DNA from: Qiania dongpingensis
GTDB lineage: Bacteria; Bacillota; Clostridia; Lachnospirales; Lachnospiraceae
DNA: 64,000 nt
Assembly (NCBI RefSeq): GCF_014337195.1
Contig: NZ_CP060634.1
Coordinates: forward strand, 1,488,001-1,552,000
Direction: 5' to 3'
Shown piece by piece: positions 52,876-61,298 of this stretch (its first letter is position 1; the number at the start of each line of letters is the position of its first letter). The translations under genes and the position numbers were made by a program. A model generated the notes under the pieces. That model was not told the DNA's origin. It did not search any database and worked only from the letters and a program-made list of their open reading frames with translations.

Positions 52876-53187
52876 TTACCTCCAAAGACATACGGCGCTT
52901 ACCACTGCAAATATCAGCAGGATGCCGGCCGCCGCGCACAGGCATATACCAACTGCCTTCCGTTTTCCGCTTTTCTTTCCATATCCTCCTGCCAGCCGCG
53001 GTATGGCACATAATATCTGGAAAACCGCCGCCAGCAGAAAAATAACAGGAAACATCTGTGCATATTCTTCCGGATTCAGGAATACGAACACTCCCAGTCC
53101 AATAACAGCAAGTCCTGATACCACGGACAATATATCAAAGACGGTCTGCTTTGTATATGGATTTTTTTTCGTCCTGTTCACATACAT
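52876..53187 (-). CDS. Small membrane protein of unknown function
   Basis: The 103-residue protein has a basic N-terminus (NRTKKNPYTKQT), then three hydrophobic stretches (about 18-37, 44-63 and 78-101) with a basic loop (YGKKSGKRK) between the last two. No family name can be given. It lies five bases from both argF and birA in the same orientation, so it is co-transcribed with them. Confidence 0.65.
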   Translation of the reverse strand: MYVNRTKKNPYTKQTVFDILSVVSGLAVIGLGVFVFLNPEEYAQMFPVIFLLAAVFQILCAIPRLAGGYGKKSGKRKAVGICLCAAAGILLIFAVVSAVCLWR

Positions 53188-53192
53188 GAAAC

Positions 53193-54140
53193 TCAGTCTC
53201 CCAAAGTCGCCACCATCACAGCCTTGATGGTGTGCATACGGTTCTCCGCTTCGTCAAATACCACGGATCTCTCCGACTCAAACACTTCCTCCGTCACTTC
53301 ATTTCCCTTTACCGCGGGCAGACAATGCATAAATACCGTACTGTCTTTTCCTGTGCTCTCCATCAGAGCCTTGTTGACCTGATAAGGCTTCAGAAGAGCC
53401 ATACGTTCCGCGGCTTTGTCCTCTTCGCCCATGGAGCACCATACATCCGTATATATCACATCGGCATCCTTTACAGCCGCCACATCGTCTGTGACTGTCA
53501 GAGTACTGCCGGCTTCCGCGGCATATCCCCTGCAGACCTCAACCAACTCTTCCTCCGGCCACAGAGCCTTAGGAGCGATGATCGTACAGTTGACGCCCAT
53601 TTTCCCGCATCCGACCATCAGGCTGTTGGACATATTATTCCTGCCGTCACCGATAAATACAAAATTCAGGCCTTTCAGATGGCCAAAACACTCCTGCATC
53701 GTCAAAAAATCCGCCAGGATCTGAGTAGGATGATAATCGTCCGTCAGGCCGTTCCATACCACTACGCCTGAATACTTTGCAAGCGCTTCCACATTGGTAT
53801 GCAAAAAGCCGCGGAATTCAATCCCGTCGAACATCCGGCCGAGCACACGGGCTGTGTCCTCCACACTTTCCTTCTTGCCCAGCTGGATATCGCCTTTTCC
53901 CAGGTATTCGGGAAATCCGCCCTCATCGTTGCAGGCAACGGTAAACGCACACCGGGTCCTGGTGGAAGGTTTCTCAAAAATCAGAGCTATGTTCTTCCCT
54001 TTCAGGCTGCTGCCCGTGATCCCCTGCTTTTTCTTCGCTTTCAAATCGGCCGCCAGGTCCAAAAAATTCTGGATCTCCTCCGGCGTAAAATCCTTCAGTG
54101 TCAGAAAGTTCCTTCCCTTCAGGCTGTCCATAATCTTCAT
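53193..54140 (-). CDS. argF: Ornithine carbamoyltransferase
   Basis: [12 protein letters not shown] contains the carbamoyl-phosphate-binding STRTR motif, and FMHCLPA near residue 270 holds the ornithine-binding HCLPA motif. [12 protein letters not shown] and DVWCSMGEE are also typical. The 315-residue enzyme makes citrulline from ornithine and carbamoyl phosphate for arginine synthesis. ArcB of the catabolic deiminase pathway is similar, but no arcA or arcC is near, so the anabolic form is more likely. GGAGG precedes the ATG. No clear ArgR box was seen upstream. Confidence 0.93.
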   Translation of the reverse strand: MKIMDSLKGRNFLTLKDFTPEEIQNFLDLAADLKAKKKQGITGSSLKGKNIALIFEKPSTRTRCAFTVACNDEGGFPEYLGKGDIQLGKKESVEDTARVLGRMFDGIEFRGFLHTNVEALAKYSGVVVWNGLTDDYHPTQILADFLTMQECFGHLKGLNFVFIGDGRNNMSNSLMVGCGKMGVNCTIIAPKALWPEEELVEVCRGYAAEAGSTLTVTDDVAAVKDADVIYTDVWCSMGEEDKAAERMALLKPYQVNKALMESTGKDSTVFMHCLPAVKGNEVTEEVFESERSVVFDEAENRMHTIKAVMVATLGD

Positions 54141-54173
54141 CGTACCATCCTCCGCATATTATGTATTTTCTAA

Positions 54174-54223
54174 TGCATCCGGCATATCTTCGGATGCAGA
54201 GAGCCCGGCAAGCCGGACTCTCT
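54174..54223 (-). other. Two adjacent hairpins between the SPFH gene and argF
   Basis: GCATCCG pairs with CGGATGC (about 54175-54197), and AGAGAGCCCGGC with GCCGGACTCTCT (54198-54223, one mismatch). They follow the SPFH stop by about 20 bases. No T-run follows, so they may be a weak terminator or a processed spacer before argF. Confidence 0.5.
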
Positions 54224-54239
54224 ATCATTTCACAAAATG

Positions 54240-55196
54240 TTAATCCTTCACTACCTCAACGAGGCTCTTCAGGCCGCCGGCAATCCCCTGGATCTCTGAC
54301 GGGATGATGATTTTCGTTGCCTGACCGTCCGCCGCCTTTGCAAAAGCTTCCAGACTCTTAAGCTGGAGCACCGCATTGTCCGCGCCCGCTTCTTTGATCA
54401 AGCGGATACCGTCTGCGGTGGCCTCCTGCACTTTGATGATAGCCTGTGCCTGGCCTTCTGCTTCCCGGATCGTAGCTTCCTTTTTGGCCTCTGCTCTCAG
54501 AATAGCCGCCTGCTTTTCGGCCTCTGCATCCAGGATCGCCGACTCCTTCTTTCCTTCTGCGACCAAAATCGTAGACTTCTTTTCGCCTTCTGCCTGCAGA
54601 ATCTTTTCACGGCGCTCACGCTCCGCTTTCATCTGCTTCTCCATGGAATCCTGTATCTCCCTGGGAGGAATGATATTCTTAAGCTCCACACGGTTCACCT
54701 TGATTCCCCAGGGATCGGTGGCCACGTCCAGCTGTGTGCGCATCTTGGTATTGATGAGTTCTCTGGAAGTGAGCGTCTGGTCCAATTCCAAATCGCCGAT
54801 GATATTACGCAGAGTGGTGGCGGTCAGATTCTCAATCGCCATAAGCGGATTCTCCACCCCGTATGCGTAAAGCTTCGGATCTGTGATCTGAAAAAATACC
54901 ACTGTATCTATCTGCATGGTTACGTTATCTTTGGTGATCACGGGCTGAGGCTTAAAATCAATGACCTGTTCCTTCAGGTTCACGCGCTTCGCGACCCGGT
55001 CTATAAACGGCGCTTTCAAATGGAGTCCCACGGACCAGGTGGTCTTATATCCGCCCAGACGTTCCAGGACCACAGCCCTGGCCTGGGGCACGATCTTAAT
55101 ACAGGACGAAAGAATCAATAAAATCAAGACTGCCAGTATGGCGACAGCTATCACCGCGCTCACATTAATGCTTCCCATCAAAAAATTCACACTCAT
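54240..55196 (-). CDS. SPFH/Band 7 family membrane protein (stomatin-like)
   Basis: One N-terminal membrane helix (about 12-33) is followed by the SPFH domain: VPQARAVVLERLGGY, PFIDRVAKRVNLKEQV and NLTATTLRNIIGDLELDQTLTSR are family marks. A long helical region rich in Ala and Glu (about 195-260) contains five related units, each with AEGEKKSTIL-type spacing. The protein ends with LKSLVEVVKD. Stomatin-like proteins form membrane microdomain scaffolds and often pair with NfeD, whose gene lies 21 bases upstream here. GGAGG precedes the ATG. Confidence 0.9.
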   Translation of the reverse strand: MSVNFLMGSINVSAVIAVAILAVLILLILSSCIKIVPQARAVVLERLGGYKTTWSVGLHLKAPFIDRVAKRVNLKEQVIDFKPQPVITKDNVTMQIDTVVFFQITDPKLYAYGVENPLMAIENLTATTLRNIIGDLELDQTLTSRELINTKMRTQLDVATDPWGIKVNRVELKNIIPPREIQDSMEKQMKAERERREKILQAEGEKKSTILVAEGKKESAILDAEAEKQAAILRAEAKKEATIREAEGQAQAIIKVQEATADGIRLIKEAGADNAVLQLKSLEAFAKAADGQATKIIIPSEIQGIAGGLKSLVEVVKD

Positions 55197-55217
55197 ATTC
55201 TCATATCCTCCGTTCCA

Positions 55218-55649
55218 TCAGCTCTGCTTTCTCACAATCAGCTTCACTCCTCTGACTGCCTCTACCACTGCCATATCTCCCGGTTCCAGGATCTGTCCGT
55301 CATCCGAGGACCGCGCCGACCACGGCTGGCCTGACAGTACGGCTTCCCCCGTTCCTTCTTTGTTGTCGATCCGCTCGGTAACGCGGGCTTCTTTGCCGAT
55401 AAGCCCTTCTACATTTGTCTTTTCCGTTCCTTTGTTGATGTACCGCTTGGCAAACGGCCTGGTAACAAAAAGAAGGATCAGGGAAACTACAACAAATAGA
55501 ATCGCCTGAATCTCCAGCCCAGCTCCCGCCACACACGCGATGAATGCCACCAGGGCACCGCCGGCGAACCAGATAGTCGTAAGCCCCATGGTAAGCGCTT
55601 CGATCACCAACAGGACAACAATGCCGATGAGCCAATATATCGCCGTCAT
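55218..55649 (-). CDS. NfeD family membrane protein
   Basis: ATG 55649 has GGGG eight bases upstream and is used in place of 55658. Two to three membrane helices in the first 65 residues (YWLIGIVVLLVIEALTMGL onwards) and a C-terminal OB-fold domain (LIGKEARVTERID, GTGEAVLSGQPWSARS) match the short NfeD type. These proteins work with SPFH partners in membrane organisation. Its stop lies 21 bases before the SPFH gene, so the two form the usual pair in one operon. Confidence 0.88.
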   Translation of the reverse strand: MTAIYWLIGIVVLLVIEALTMGLTTIWFAGGALVAFIACVAGAGLEIQAILFVVVSLILLFVTRPFAKRYINKGTEKTNVEGLIGKEARVTERIDNKEGTGEAVLSGQPWSARSSDDGQILEPGDMAVVEAVRGVKLIVRKQS

Positions 55650-55704
55650 ATCATGCACCCCTTTCTTTTAAATTCCTTCCAGACGCCGTCTCGCGTCTTT
55701 TATC

Positions 55705-55733
55705 ATTCTACCCCATTTTCCCATTTATTACAA
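55705..55733 (-). promoter_or_regulatory. Promoter of the nfeD-SPFH pair
   Basis: On the minus strand TTGTAA (55733-55728), 17 bases and TAGAAT (55710-55705). Right after the expected start the transcript holds a short hairpin, AGACGC/GCGTCT at 55681-55698. Confidence 0.65.
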
Positions 55734-55770
55734 GGCAGTGGGAGCAATTTCCTGCATAAGATGGGGCAAA

Positions 55771-55796
55771 AAGGCCGGTGCAGAAACACCGGCCTT
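55771..55796 (-). terminator. Terminator of the SH3/3D-domain protein gene
   Basis: AAGGCCGGTG (55771-55780) pairs perfectly over ten bases with CACCGGCCTT (55787-55796), loop CAGAAA. The minus strand continues with TTTTGCC. It starts 28 bases beyond the stop at 55824. Confidence 0.8.
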
Positions 55797-55823
55797 TCTC
55801 AGTAACTGTCTCTTTATTCAGTT

Positions 55824-57347
55824 TTATCGTTTTACCCACACCTGTCTGTAGCGTACGCCCCAGCTTCCTGCGTGGGAATGCTCTGATACGAACAAGTCGA
55901 TCTGATAAGGGTTGCTGTTGGCAAAACCGCCTGTATCCTCGGCCACATAAACGCCGTCCAGTCCTTCTATCCTGACCTGGGTCCCATAAGGGATGATCCA
56001 GGGAGCTACGGCAATGGTACGCCCTTCTGAAGGTGATGCTCCGGACGCGGTGGTCCCTGCCCATTTTCCATTGCAGCATGCGCCGCCGCAGTACGCAGTG
56101 ATCTTAAACTCACCCATCGCGACCCATCCGGAATCAGACTGAGCCGGAGCCGCCGCTTCTTCCTTCTTGGGGGCTGTTTTCTCAGCCGCTTTGGCTTCTT
56201 TTGCCGCTTCAGCTTCTGCCGCCGCCTTGGCTTCTTCTGCTGCCTTAGCCTCTGCCGCCGCTTTGGCTTCTTCTTCCGCCTTTATCTCTTCCATGGATTT
56301 GGCCTGGCCCAGATTGAACGCGGTAGTCACGTAGTCTGCGCAGACATATCCTTCTTCGCCGTCCCCATAAAGGATCTTGACCCATTTAAGTTCAGGGGCC
56401 TCCTGCTGGGAAGCCGCATTTTCATTGTCCGCATCTGCGGCATTCTGAGACTGAGTCTCTTCCGGCTGTCCGGCTGTCTCTGCCGTTTCAGGCTGCTCTG
56501 CTGCGCCCGCATTTTCTGTATCGGTATTTTCTTCTGCCGTATTTACTTCCTCCGGCACCACCTGATAAGTCTCATTGGCGTTCACCACGCCGATCCAGGT
56601 AGAATCCACAGAAGCTCCCGCTCTGACGCGCACGCCCTCTTCCGTCACAGTAGCCAGCTGTTCCAGCGCCTCCTGTGCAAAGCTCTGCGCCGCTTCACCG
56701 GATACCACAAACTCATTGTGTACCCAGCCTTCTACGCCGCCGGACGAAATTCTGGTCCATTCGCCGTTGTTTTCCAGCATATCCCCGGCGCTTCCCTCGT
56801 AAAGGCGTCCGATGATCTCGCTCTCTTCAGAGGGCTCCTGTCTGATATTCAGATAGGTGTCCACCGTTGTGACTACTTTGTTCTCCAGCTCCGGAGCTAT
56901 AGCTGACACTGCATCCCCGGTCTGTGCTGCCGCCTGTGTATTCCCCGCGGCTGACTGTGCTCCATCCGCTGGATTTTCCTGCGGCTGGACTGCCGACTGC
57001 CCGAAAGCTTTCACGGTCTGTTCACTCTGGACTGCCGTCTCATAATCAGCAGCACCGCTTTTCACAGATACGCCGGCGATTCTGACCACTGCCGTTTCCG
57101 GCGCAGTGTCAGAGCTGCCCTTCTCTGTACTCTTTATCGCTGTCTTTACAATTTCTCTAGTATGCTCTTCTTTTGAGGTGTTCCTGATGTCTTGCTTCCC
57201 GTTTCCGGAATCCTGGCTTACCTCTGCCGCTGCCACAGTCAAAGCTTCTTTCGCGGCCGTACTGCCTCTGTCTCCGGGAGAAGTCAGAGTACAAAGCAAT
57301 GCACCGATAACAAAGCATGAAACGATGCTTTTCTTCTTGGTTAACAT
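55824..57347 (-). CDS. Secreted SH3-domain and 3D-domain wall protein
   Basis: ATG 57347 is preferred over 57389: AAGGAGG lies six bases before it and a signal peptide follows (LTKKKSIVSCFVIGALLC). Two bacterial SH3 domains are seen, at about 165-235 (YLNIRQEPSEESEIIGRL, WVHNEFV) and 240-345 (VRVRAGASVDSTWIGV, GYVCADYV), with an acidic low-complexity insert in the second. A helix of Ala, Glu and Lys repeats spans about 355-405. The C-terminal 3D domain has TAYCGGACCNGKWAGTTASG, RTIAVAPWIIPYGTQV and VAEDTGG followed by QIDLF. The usual AVDP of this fold is AVAP here, so one of the three name-giving Asp residues is missing. Such proteins bind or cleave peptidoglycan. The upstream region carries a WalR-like box. 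Confidence 0.88.
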   Translation of the reverse strand: MLTKKKSIVSCFVIGALLCTLTSPGDRGSTAAKEALTVAAAEVSQDSGNGKQDIRNTSKEEHTREIVKTAIKSTEKGSSDTAPETAVVRIAGVSVKSGAADYETAVQSEQTVKAFGQSAVQPQENPADGAQSAAGNTQAAAQTGDAVSAIAPELENKVVTTVDTYLNIRQEPSEESEIIGRLYEGSAGDMLENNGEWTRISSGGVEGWVHNEFVVSGEAAQSFAQEALEQLATVTEEGVRVRAGASVDSTWIGVVNANETYQVVPEEVNTAEENTDTENAGAAEQPETAETAGQPEETQSQNAADADNENAASQQEAPELKWVKILYGDGEEGYVCADYVTTAFNLGQAKSMEEIKAEEEAKAAAEAKAAEEAKAAAEAEAAKEAKAAEKTAPKKEEAAAPAQSDSGWVAMGEFKITAYCGGACCNGKWAGTTASGASPSEGRTIAVAPWIIPYGTQVRIEGLDGVYVAEDTGGFANSNPYQIDLFVSEHSHAGSWGVRYRQVWVKR

Positions 57348-57397
57348 TGTATACCTCCTTGTTTCCTGCTGCAGCAATCCGAACTCCATCTTCTCAA

Positions 57398-57426
57398 TTA
57401 TTAAGCCGATGTTCCAATTGTTACAA
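57398..57426 (-). promoter_or_regulatory. Proximal promoter P2 of the SH3/3D gene
   Basis: On the minus strand TTGTAA (57426-57421), 17 bases and TAATAA (57403-57398). Its -35 lies inside the second half of the WalR-like box. Confidence 0.45.
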
Positions 57427-57436
57427 CTTTGTTACA
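57420..57436 (-). promoter_or_regulatory. WalR (YycF)-like operator
   Basis: The minus strand reads TGTAAC, five bases (AAAGT), TGTAAC: an exact match to the WalR consensus of two TGTWAH hexamers spaced by five. It overlaps the -35 of P2 and covers the expected transcription start of P1. WalRK controls wall hydrolases in Firmicutes, which fits the downstream 3D-domain protein. Confidence 0.6.
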
Positions 57437-57441
57437 CCGTC

Positions 57442-57470
57442 ATGATATCACTGTCTTTCTGATTTGTCAA
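57442..57470 (-). promoter_or_regulatory. Distal promoter P1 of the SH3/3D gene
   Basis: On the minus strand TTGACA (57470-57465), 17 bases and TATCAT (57447-57442). It would start transcripts near 57435. The remaining spacer 57471-57616 contains no gene. Confidence 0.7.
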
Positions 57471-57616
57471 CCATTTCCCACTTTATGCTCTTTTCGAGTC
57501 CATCCAGGGGTACCCTCCACCACTTTACTCCCATTTCCATTTAGTTCTTAATTTTCGACAAGAATTCCTTCATAAAAATGTAAAGAAATTATTACATTAT
57601 CACCTATATGTAGAAA

Positions 57617-57665
57617 GCCGTATCGGCCTGCTACACATCATATTGTGTTTGCAGGCCGATACGGC
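57617..57665 (-). terminator. Long hairpin terminator behind the SpoU methylase gene
   Basis: GCCGTATCGGCCTGC (57617-57631) pairs perfectly over 15 bases with GCAGGCCGATACGGC (57651-57665), and ACAC/GTGT pair again in the loop. It follows the stop at 57693 by 28 bases. Only TTTCTACAT follows on the minus strand, so the T-tract is weak for so strong a stem. Confidence 0.7.
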
Positions 57666-57692
57666 ACATATGGATTTTTTCGTATCATTTCT

Positions 57693-58484
57693 CTATATTC
57701 CGACTGATTCTGCGCGCCTTTGGCGGGCCGTTTCATACATAAAAATTGATGCTGCGACTGCCGCATTTAAGGATTCCACAGAGCCCTTCATGGGAATTTT
57801 CACCAGAAAATCCGCTGCAGCAGAAATACGATCGCTGAGGCCTGTGGCTTCATTCCCGATCAGAAACGCGGTGGGCTTCCGGAAATCTGCAGCCTCATAA
57901 TTTATGCTGCCCTCGAGATGCGCTGCATAGGATGAAATTCCGTGCTTCCGGCATTGCTCCAGGACGGTCCCCAGATCTTCTGCTGTTACAAAGGGCACGC
58001 GGTATATGGAACCCATGGTAGAGCGGATGACTTTTGGATTATAAATGTCCACCGTCTCCCGGCTCATGATCACGCCGCTCACTCCGGCCCCCTCCCCCGC
58101 CCGGAGGATGGTTCCAAGATTCCCCGGATCCTGGAGGTTCTCCAGCACCAGAAGAAGAGCATCCTTTTTTGTATAAAATGCTTCCTCCTGCCAGTCCAAA
58201 GCTTTTACTACGGCCAGAACCCCCTGGGGAGTCTGTGTATCCGTCATGGCCCGGAACGCCTGGTCGGACACCTCCGTGAAAGGAATTCCGTCCAGCTTTT
58301 CCAGGCCGCCCTGTTTTAAGAAAGAATCCGAGGCATAGACTGCCTCAAGGCGTTCTTCAGGGGCCTCCAGCACCATCCGGATACCTTCTACCACAAAACT
58401 GCCCTGCTCCTTCCGATACCTCGCTTTTTTCTGGAGCGCTGCCACATGCTTTATCTGTCCGTTGGAGCTGCTCTCTATCCTCAT
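57693..58484 (-). CDS. TrmH/SpoU family RNA 2'-O-methyltransferase
   Basis: The N-terminal substrate-binding part (SSNGQIKHVAALQKKARYRKEQGSFVVEGIRMV) is followed by a SPOUT knot domain with the three signature motifs: LENLQDPGNLGTILRAGEG, GxEATGLS-like IGNEATGLSD and KIPMKGSVESLNAAVAASI. It probably methylates 23S rRNA with S-adenosylmethionine. It is closer to the YsgA/RlmB-like group than to tRNA TrmH, and the exact target is not known. It overlaps the ktrA-like gene by four bases and ends the operon. Confidence 0.9.
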   Translation of the reverse strand: MRIESSSNGQIKHVAALQKKARYRKEQGSFVVEGIRMVLEAPEERLEAVYASDSFLKQGGLEKLDGIPFTEVSDQAFRAMTDTQTPQGVLAVVKALDWQEEAFYTKKDALLLVLENLQDPGNLGTILRAGEGAGVSGVIMSRETVDIYNPKVIRSTMGSIYRVPFVTAEDLGTVLEQCRKHGISSYAAHLEGSINYEAADFRKPTAFLIGNEATGLSDRISAAADFLVKIPMKGSVESLNAAVAASIFMYETARQRRAESVGI

Positions 58485-59131
58485 AGCAGTTCCCGTTCCA
58501 AATCTTTATTGCTTCCAATTATGATAAACGTTTCATGTCCCTGGAGGATTCTGTCGGGATCCACAATGAGGACAATGTCCTCCATTTCACCCTTTCTTGC
58601 AATGATATTGATCCCCCGGTTCCGAAGGTCCAGCTGCCGGAGAGTTTTGCCGACCCAGCTCTGCGGCACCTCAATCTCCACCATGCTGAACTTTTTGGAC
58701 AGTTCAATGGTGTCAATGAAATTCCCGGATGCCAGATTCCGGCCCAAACGAATGCCCATGGCCTTTTCCGGAAAAATCACCTGATCGGCCCCGACCTTCT
58801 TGAGCACTGTGGCATGGATATCACTGTTGGCCTTCGCCAGCACATACGGCACGCCGCACTCCTTGGCGCTGATGGTCGCCATGATGCTGGACTCCATATC
58901 CTCGCCGATTCCAACTATGACTCCGTCCATATTCTGGACTCCCAAAGATTTGACCACCGCCTGATCGGCCACATTGGCACAAGCAGCATGGGTGACAAAT
59001 TCTGAGATTTCCTGTACTCTTGCCTCATTGCTGTCGATCGCCATCACCTGGCAGCCGTTTTCTTCCAAAGCTATGGCAATGCTGCTTCCAAATTCCCCAA
59101 GTCCAAAGACTGCGAACTCTTTTTTCGCCAT
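58481..59131 (-). CDS. Potassium uptake regulatory subunit, KtrA/TrkA type
   Basis: This RCK protein of 216 residues has FGLGEFGSSIA as the nucleotide-binding Rossmann motif at residues 8-18, an RCK_N domain to about 135 and an RCK_C domain after it (MVEIEVPQSWVGKTLRQL). RCK_C domains of KtrA in Firmicutes bind c-di-AMP, which closes the channel. The membrane partner gene is directly upstream, and the cdaA cyclase gene is in the same window. AAGGAG precedes the ATG. Confidence 0.92.
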   Translation of the reverse strand: MAKKEFAVFGLGEFGSSIAIALEENGCQVMAIDSNEARVQEISEFVTHAACANVADQAVVKSLGVQNMDGVIVGIGEDMESSIMATISAKECGVPYVLAKANSDIHATVLKKVGADQVIFPEKAMGIRLGRNLASGNFIDTIELSKKFSMVEIEVPQSWVGKTLRQLDLRNRGINIIARKGEMEDIVLIVDPDRILQGHETFIIIGSNKDLERELL

Positions 59132-59233
59132 GATCTACTCCTTTTACCCGTCAATTTTACTGTATTATGTTAAGAAAAATTGTTAAAAGAAACGAATCCG
59201 TTTACTTTCCCTCATTATTATTTCCTTGTAACC

Positions 59234-60616
59234 CTATCCGATAAGAATTCTTTCTTCCGGCAGCATCCGGTTCTGCTTTTTTCCCTTGCGTTTCAACGCC
59301 AGCGCCAGCGCCAAAGTAACAGGGCCGATACGGCCAATATACATGACGCACACCAGGATCAGCTTTCCCGCTCCGGTAAGACTGCTTGTGATCCCCCTGG
59401 TCAGACCCACGGTCCCCATGGCCGACGCCACCTCAAACAGTGTATCCTGGAATCCCAGCCCATCAGTGGCAAACAGCAGCACCGAAGCACTGAGCACCAC
59501 GGTCAGCGCCAGCATCGTGACAGTCAGCGCCGTCCTGCCTGCGTCGGCAGAAATTCTACGGTCCATAAATTCTGTATCCTTTTTCCCCTGGATTGTTGAC
59601 AACACCATCAGAATCAGAATGCCGACCGTCGTGGTCTTGATCCCTCCGGCCGTTCCTGCCGGAGATCCGCCTATTATCATCAGGATGATGGTGAGCAGTG
59701 TGGAGCCCTCCGTGAGTCCCGCCTGCGGAATCGTCTCAAAGCCCGCCGTCCTGGTCGTCACCGACTGGAACAAAGAAGCCATGGCCTTTTCACCGAAGTT
59801 CATATTTCCAATGGTTTTCGGATTGTTGTATTCAAACAAAAAGAAAAATAAAGCTCCGCCGAATATCAGGATGGCCGTCATGATCAGCACCAGCTTGGAA
59901 TGGAGGCTCAGGCCCGCTGCAAATCCCCTTTTCTTTTCCTTCCGCTCCTTCCATGCCTTGAGGACATTCCACCAGACCACAAAGCCAAGGCCTCCGAAAA
60001 TGATCAAAAGCATCGTGGTAAAATTAATGATGGGGTTTCCCGCATAGGCCCGCAGGCTGGTGTCTCCCACGATATCCATGCCCGCGTTGCAGAAAGCCGA
60101 CACAGCATTAAATATGGACTTCCACAGCCCCTGAAAAAAACCGAACTCCGGGATAAAAACGATCGCATAAAGAACAGCCCCGATCCCTTCCAGGAGGAAG
60201 GTCCCTTTTGCGATCCGGATGATCAGCTTCACCAGACCGGACAAAGTGTCCATATTATAGGTCTCCTGGATCAGCATCCTGTCCTTCAGGGTAATTCTCT
60301 TCCCAATTATCACGAGAACGCACATCGCCACAGTGATGACTCCCAAACCGCCGAGCTGCGCCAGAAGCATGATGATAAACTGTCCTAAAACACTCCAGTG
60401 GCTGGCTGTCACCACTGTCACCAGACCTGTCACGCAGATACTGGTAGTCGCTGTGAACAGCGCATCGATCGGATTGGTCCAAGTCCCGTCAGCCGACGCA
60501 AAAGGAAACATCAAAAGCACTGCTCCCACCAGGATGGCCGCCGCAAATCCCAGGGCGATGATCCTGGTAGTCGTCAGGCCCCGCTTCTCTTTGGGATGAA
60601 TCTCTTGTTCTACCAT
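59234..60616 (-). CDS. Potassium channel/transporter subunit, TrkH/KtrB type
   Basis: The 460-residue membrane protein has four repeated helix-pore-helix units. TSICVTGLV, FNAVSAFCNAGMD, QSVTTRTAGFET and SAMGTVGLTRG are their selectivity-filter regions, including the conserved glycines. Size and sequence fit KtrB more than long TrkH. It imports potassium (possibly with sodium) and is gated by the RCK protein encoded next. It follows apt by 12 bases. The 100 bases between it and the RCK gene are AT-rich and might hold a second promoter, but none is clear. Confidence 0.92.
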   Translation of the reverse strand: MVEQEIHPKEKRGLTTTRIIALGFAAAILVGAVLLMFPFASADGTWTNPIDALFTATTSICVTGLVTVVTASHWSVLGQFIIMLLAQLGGLGVITVAMCVLVIIGKRITLKDRMLIQETYNMDTLSGLVKLIIRIAKGTFLLEGIGAVLYAIVFIPEFGFFQGLWKSIFNAVSAFCNAGMDIVGDTSLRAYAGNPIINFTTMLLIIFGGLGFVVWWNVLKAWKERKEKKRGFAAGLSLHSKLVLIMTAILIFGGALFFFLFEYNNPKTIGNMNFGEKAMASLFQSVTTRTAGFETIPQAGLTEGSTLLTIILMIIGGSPAGTAGGIKTTTVGILILMVLSTIQGKKDTEFMDRRISADAGRTALTVTMLALTVVLSASVLLFATDGLGFQDTLFEVASAMGTVGLTRGITSSLTGAGKLILVCVMYIGRIGPVTLALALALKRKGKKQNRMLPEERILIG

Positions 60617-60628
60617 AGCTTCACCACA

Positions 60629-61153
60629 TTATTTTCCTTCATAGCAAATGACACTCTCCACATTGTAGCCTTTCAGTTTTTCCCGCCCGTTAAGGCCGGC
60701 CAGCTCCATGAGGAAGCTGATCTTCACTACCTCGCCCCCCAGCTGCTCCACCAGCTTTATGATTGCCTCAATGGTCCCGCCTGTGGCGATCAGATCGTCT
60801 ATGATCACTACTCTCTGGCCGGGCCTGACCGCGTCCTTGTGCATTTCTATCACGGCGCTGCCATACTCCAGATCGTATTCAAGCTCAACTGTCTCACAAG
60901 GGAGCTTTCCCTTTTTGCGTACAGGGACGAATGCTTTATGAAGGTTGTATGCGATCGGCACCCCGAAAATAAATCCTCTGGATTCCGGTCCTACGACTAC
61001 ATCAAAGTCCAGTCCCTCCAGAGTCTTCTGAAGTTCATCAATGGCCAGATGAAGGCCGTCTGCATCCTGCAGGATTGAAGTAACATCCCGGAAGATGATC
61101 CCTTCTTCCGGAAAATCCGGAATGCTCCTCACATACTCTTCTATTTTTTTCAT
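60629..61153 (-). CDS. apt: Adenine phosphoribosyltransferase
   Basis: The 174-residue enzyme opens with IPDFPEEGIIFRDVT, typical of Apt. VVGPESRGFIFG and the PRPP-binding VVIIDDLIATGGTIEAI follow. It salvages adenine to AMP. GGAGGG precedes the ATG. It lies downstream of recJ in the order common to clostridia, but the relA gene that usually comes next is not here; potassium transport genes follow. Confidence 0.95.
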   Translation of the reverse strand: MKKIEEYVRSIPDFPEEGIIFRDVTSILQDADGLHLAIDELQKTLEGLDFDVVVGPESRGFIFGVPIAYNLHKAFVPVRKKGKLPCETVELEYDLEYGSAVIEMHKDAVRPGQRVVIIDDLIATGGTIEAIIKLVEQLGGEVVKISFLMELAGLNGREKLKGYNVESVICYEGK

Positions 61154-61229
61154 ATTTACCCTCCGTTCTTTTTACGCGCAGCAATAATTTGCCTTTTTAA
61201 GGACTCCTTCTTTAACCGCGCATAACCAC

Positions 61230-61258
61230 ATTATAGTCTTCCGCTTCCATATTCGCAA
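61230..61258 (-). promoter_or_regulatory. Promoter of the apt-ktr-SpoU unit
   Basis: On the minus strand TTGCGA (61258-61253), 17 bases and TATAAT (61235-61230). A leader of about 70 bases with an extra AAGGAG lies between it and apt, but no ATG-initiated small ORF follows that site. Confidence 0.65.
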
Positions 61259-61298
61259 CCGGTAAAGCCGTAAATTTTCCGTTCAGAATCCGTCCGGC

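Noticed and set aside
57470..57540. AAAGTGG-type strings that recall MraZ boxes
   Set aside because: The copies are about 40 bases apart and not in the regular ten-base spacing of MraZ operators, and no mraZ gene follows.
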